Shown in pieces: positions 22,308 through 23,040 of a stretch of 23,040 nucleotides of DNA; positions within the stretch are counted from its first letter, which is position 1; every line of letters starts with the position of its first letter. Source of the DNA: Aldersonia sp036524855 (GTDB lineage Bacteria > Actinomycetota > Actinomycetes > Mycobacteriales > Mycobacteriaceae). Location of the stretch: contig DATDBL010000267.1 of assembly GCA_036524855.1 (NCBI GenBank), positions 1 to 23,040 on the forward strand, given 5' to 3'. The position numbers were made by a program, and so were the translations under genes. The notes under the pieces are model-generated. The model was not told where the DNA came from and did no database searches. It saw only the letters and a list, made by a program, of their open reading frames with translations.

Positions 22308-22325
22308 CGGGCGGCCACCCGCCCG
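22308..22325 (-). terminator. 7-bp-stem hairpin after the truncated hydrolase
   Basis: CGGGCGG-CCAC-CCGCCCG forms a perfect 7-bp stem with a 4-base loop, 14 bases after the stop of the hydrolase remnant on the minus strand. There is no U-tract. It would separate that gene from the nucleotidyltransferase operon. Confidence 0.4.
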
Positions 22326-22339
22326 CCGAAGCCCACCCG

Positions 22340-22900
22340 TCAGAGCCCGCCCAGCCACCCCGTCACGACGTCGAAGAACCGCTCCGGCACCTCGAGCTGC
22401 GGCGTATGTCCCACGCCGGCGAGGAATTCCGTCGACCAGCGCGGGTTGCGGGCCGCGGCGCGGCGGGCCGATGCGATGGGTACGAGCCGGTCCTCGGTGC
22501 CGTTGATCAACAACACCGGGCGGTCGACGCTCGCCATCGTGGCCTGATATGCCCGCCGCCGTGCCAGCAGCGCCATGAGCGATCGGGTCGCCGCGAGGAA
22601 GGACACGTCGATGTCGCTGACCTCGGCGCTGCGCGTCCGCACAAGTTCGGTCATCGCGGCCAGCATCCGGGGGTCCGCGCTGGACGGATCGACGAAGCAG
22701 AGGTCGATTACCCGCGCGACCTGCGCCTCCGGGGCGAGCCGGCGGTGCATATACCGTAGGCGCGCCTCGCCCACGCCCGGGGTTATGTTGAGCAGGAACT
22801 CGCCGGCGACGGTGCGGTCGGTCGAACGTCCCGCGGGCAGCGCCGGGTCGACGAGCACCAGCGCGGTCACCGTGTTCGGCGCCACCGCCGTGTGCAGCAC
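22340..22900 (-). pseudogene. Alpha/beta hydrolase, 5'-truncated (nucleophile missing)
   Basis: The remnant encodes about 187 residues from LHTAVAPNTVTALVLVDPALP, the strand just after the nucleophile elbow in alpha/beta hydrolases, to the end. The late acid LINGTEDRLVPI and the catalytic histidine GVGHTPQLEVPE are present, along with the cap region. The oxyanion HG motif and the G-x-S-x-G nucleophile are absent. The frame is open only to an in-frame TAG at 22934-22936, and the DNA beyond shows no hydrolase sequence in any frame. The N-terminal half has thus been lost or replaced, presumably by a deletion or recombination near 22900-22937. GTG 22900 could start translation but lacks a ribosome site, and the product could not be a normal hydrolase. 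Confidence 0.7.
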
Positions 22901-22988
22901 ACCTGACGTGGCCAGCCGTCCGGCCGGGCAGACCTAGTCGTTGGATCAGTCCCCCGTGCCGACGCGACTCGATACTGTCGATCCAGAA

Positions 22989-23010
22989 CGCGCACCGCGA
23001 CCGGTGCGCG
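22989..23010 (+). promoter_or_regulatory. 9-bp-arm inverted repeat in the leader of the next gene
   Basis: CGCGCACCG-CGAC-CGGTGCGCG is a perfect 9-bp inverted repeat with a 4-bp centre, about 28 bases before the probable start codon at the right edge. It could be a protein operator or an RNA hairpin controlling the downstream gene. Confidence 0.45.
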
Positions 23011-23022
23011 GCGATTCGACCG

Positions 23023-23040
23023 AACAGAGGAAGTATCCAT
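23023..23040 (+). other. Ribosome site and probable start of a gene running off the right edge
   Basis: AGAGGAAG is followed after a few bases by the final bases AT, where an ATG would be completed by a G at position 23041. The spacing is suitable for initiation. Nothing can be said about the product. Confidence 0.4.

Overview
The window is GC-rich, densely coded DNA from an actinobacterium. The proteins are typical of the order Mycobacteriales (Rhodococcus, Gordonia, Nocardia and relatives). The supporting evidence is frequent GTG/TTG starts, several FadD/FadE/thiolase genes, a class I PHA synthase, SHOCT-domain proteins, and a DUF6325-like family that I recognise only from memory. The genus cannot be fixed from this stretch. 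No rRNA, tRNA, CRISPR array or insertion sequence was seen.

Region 1 (1-7297) is acyl-CoA metabolism and storage. It holds the 3' end of an acyl-CoA dehydrogenase gene, a TetR regulator, and an acyl-CoA synthetase (minus strand) divergent from a coupled thiolase/acyl-CoA dehydrogenase pair. A class I polyhydroxyalkanoate synthase follows. An inverted repeat lies inside a candidate promoter in the fadD/thiolase divergent region and is a plausible operator for the TetR protein.

Region 2 (7298-10717) is carbohydrate or cyclitol uptake. A 576-bp intergenic stretch carries a structured repeat, a sigma-70-like promoter and a perfect 18-bp LacI-family-type palindrome. It precedes a sugar-porter MFS gene (inositol/sugar type), a short UspA-like gene overlapping it by 4 bp, and a TIM-barrel sugar isomerase/dehydratase of the IolE/IolH type.

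Region 3 (10740-14112) holds single metabolic genes: a tannase-like Tat lipoprotein esterase, a type II haloacid dehalogenase and a TesB-like thioesterase. Downstream of the thioesterase start lies a second copy of the structured repeat.

Region 4 (14348-21196) is the most interesting part. Two paralogous modules each pair a DUF6325-like gene with a small protein sharing an 'ARTA-VGTA' segment. They sit with a two-TM SHOCT protein, a four-TM DUF7144-like protein, a six-TM membrane protein and an 890-residue LuxR regulator of the LAL (MalT-like) type. A 17-bp imperfect palindrome, TCATCCG-N4-GGGTGA, occurs exactly three times in the window. All three copies lie in intergenic regions directly upstream of these modules and the regulator. 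I propose a LAL-controlled, envelope-associated regulon, possibly a stress response, that I do not recall being described.

Region 5 (21210-23040) holds a nucleotidyltransferase (AbiEii/MenT-like) followed by a 99-residue unknown partner, a candidate toxin-antitoxin pair. It also contains an alpha/beta hydrolase lacking its N-terminal half including the nucleophile, and the leader of a gene starting at the right edge.
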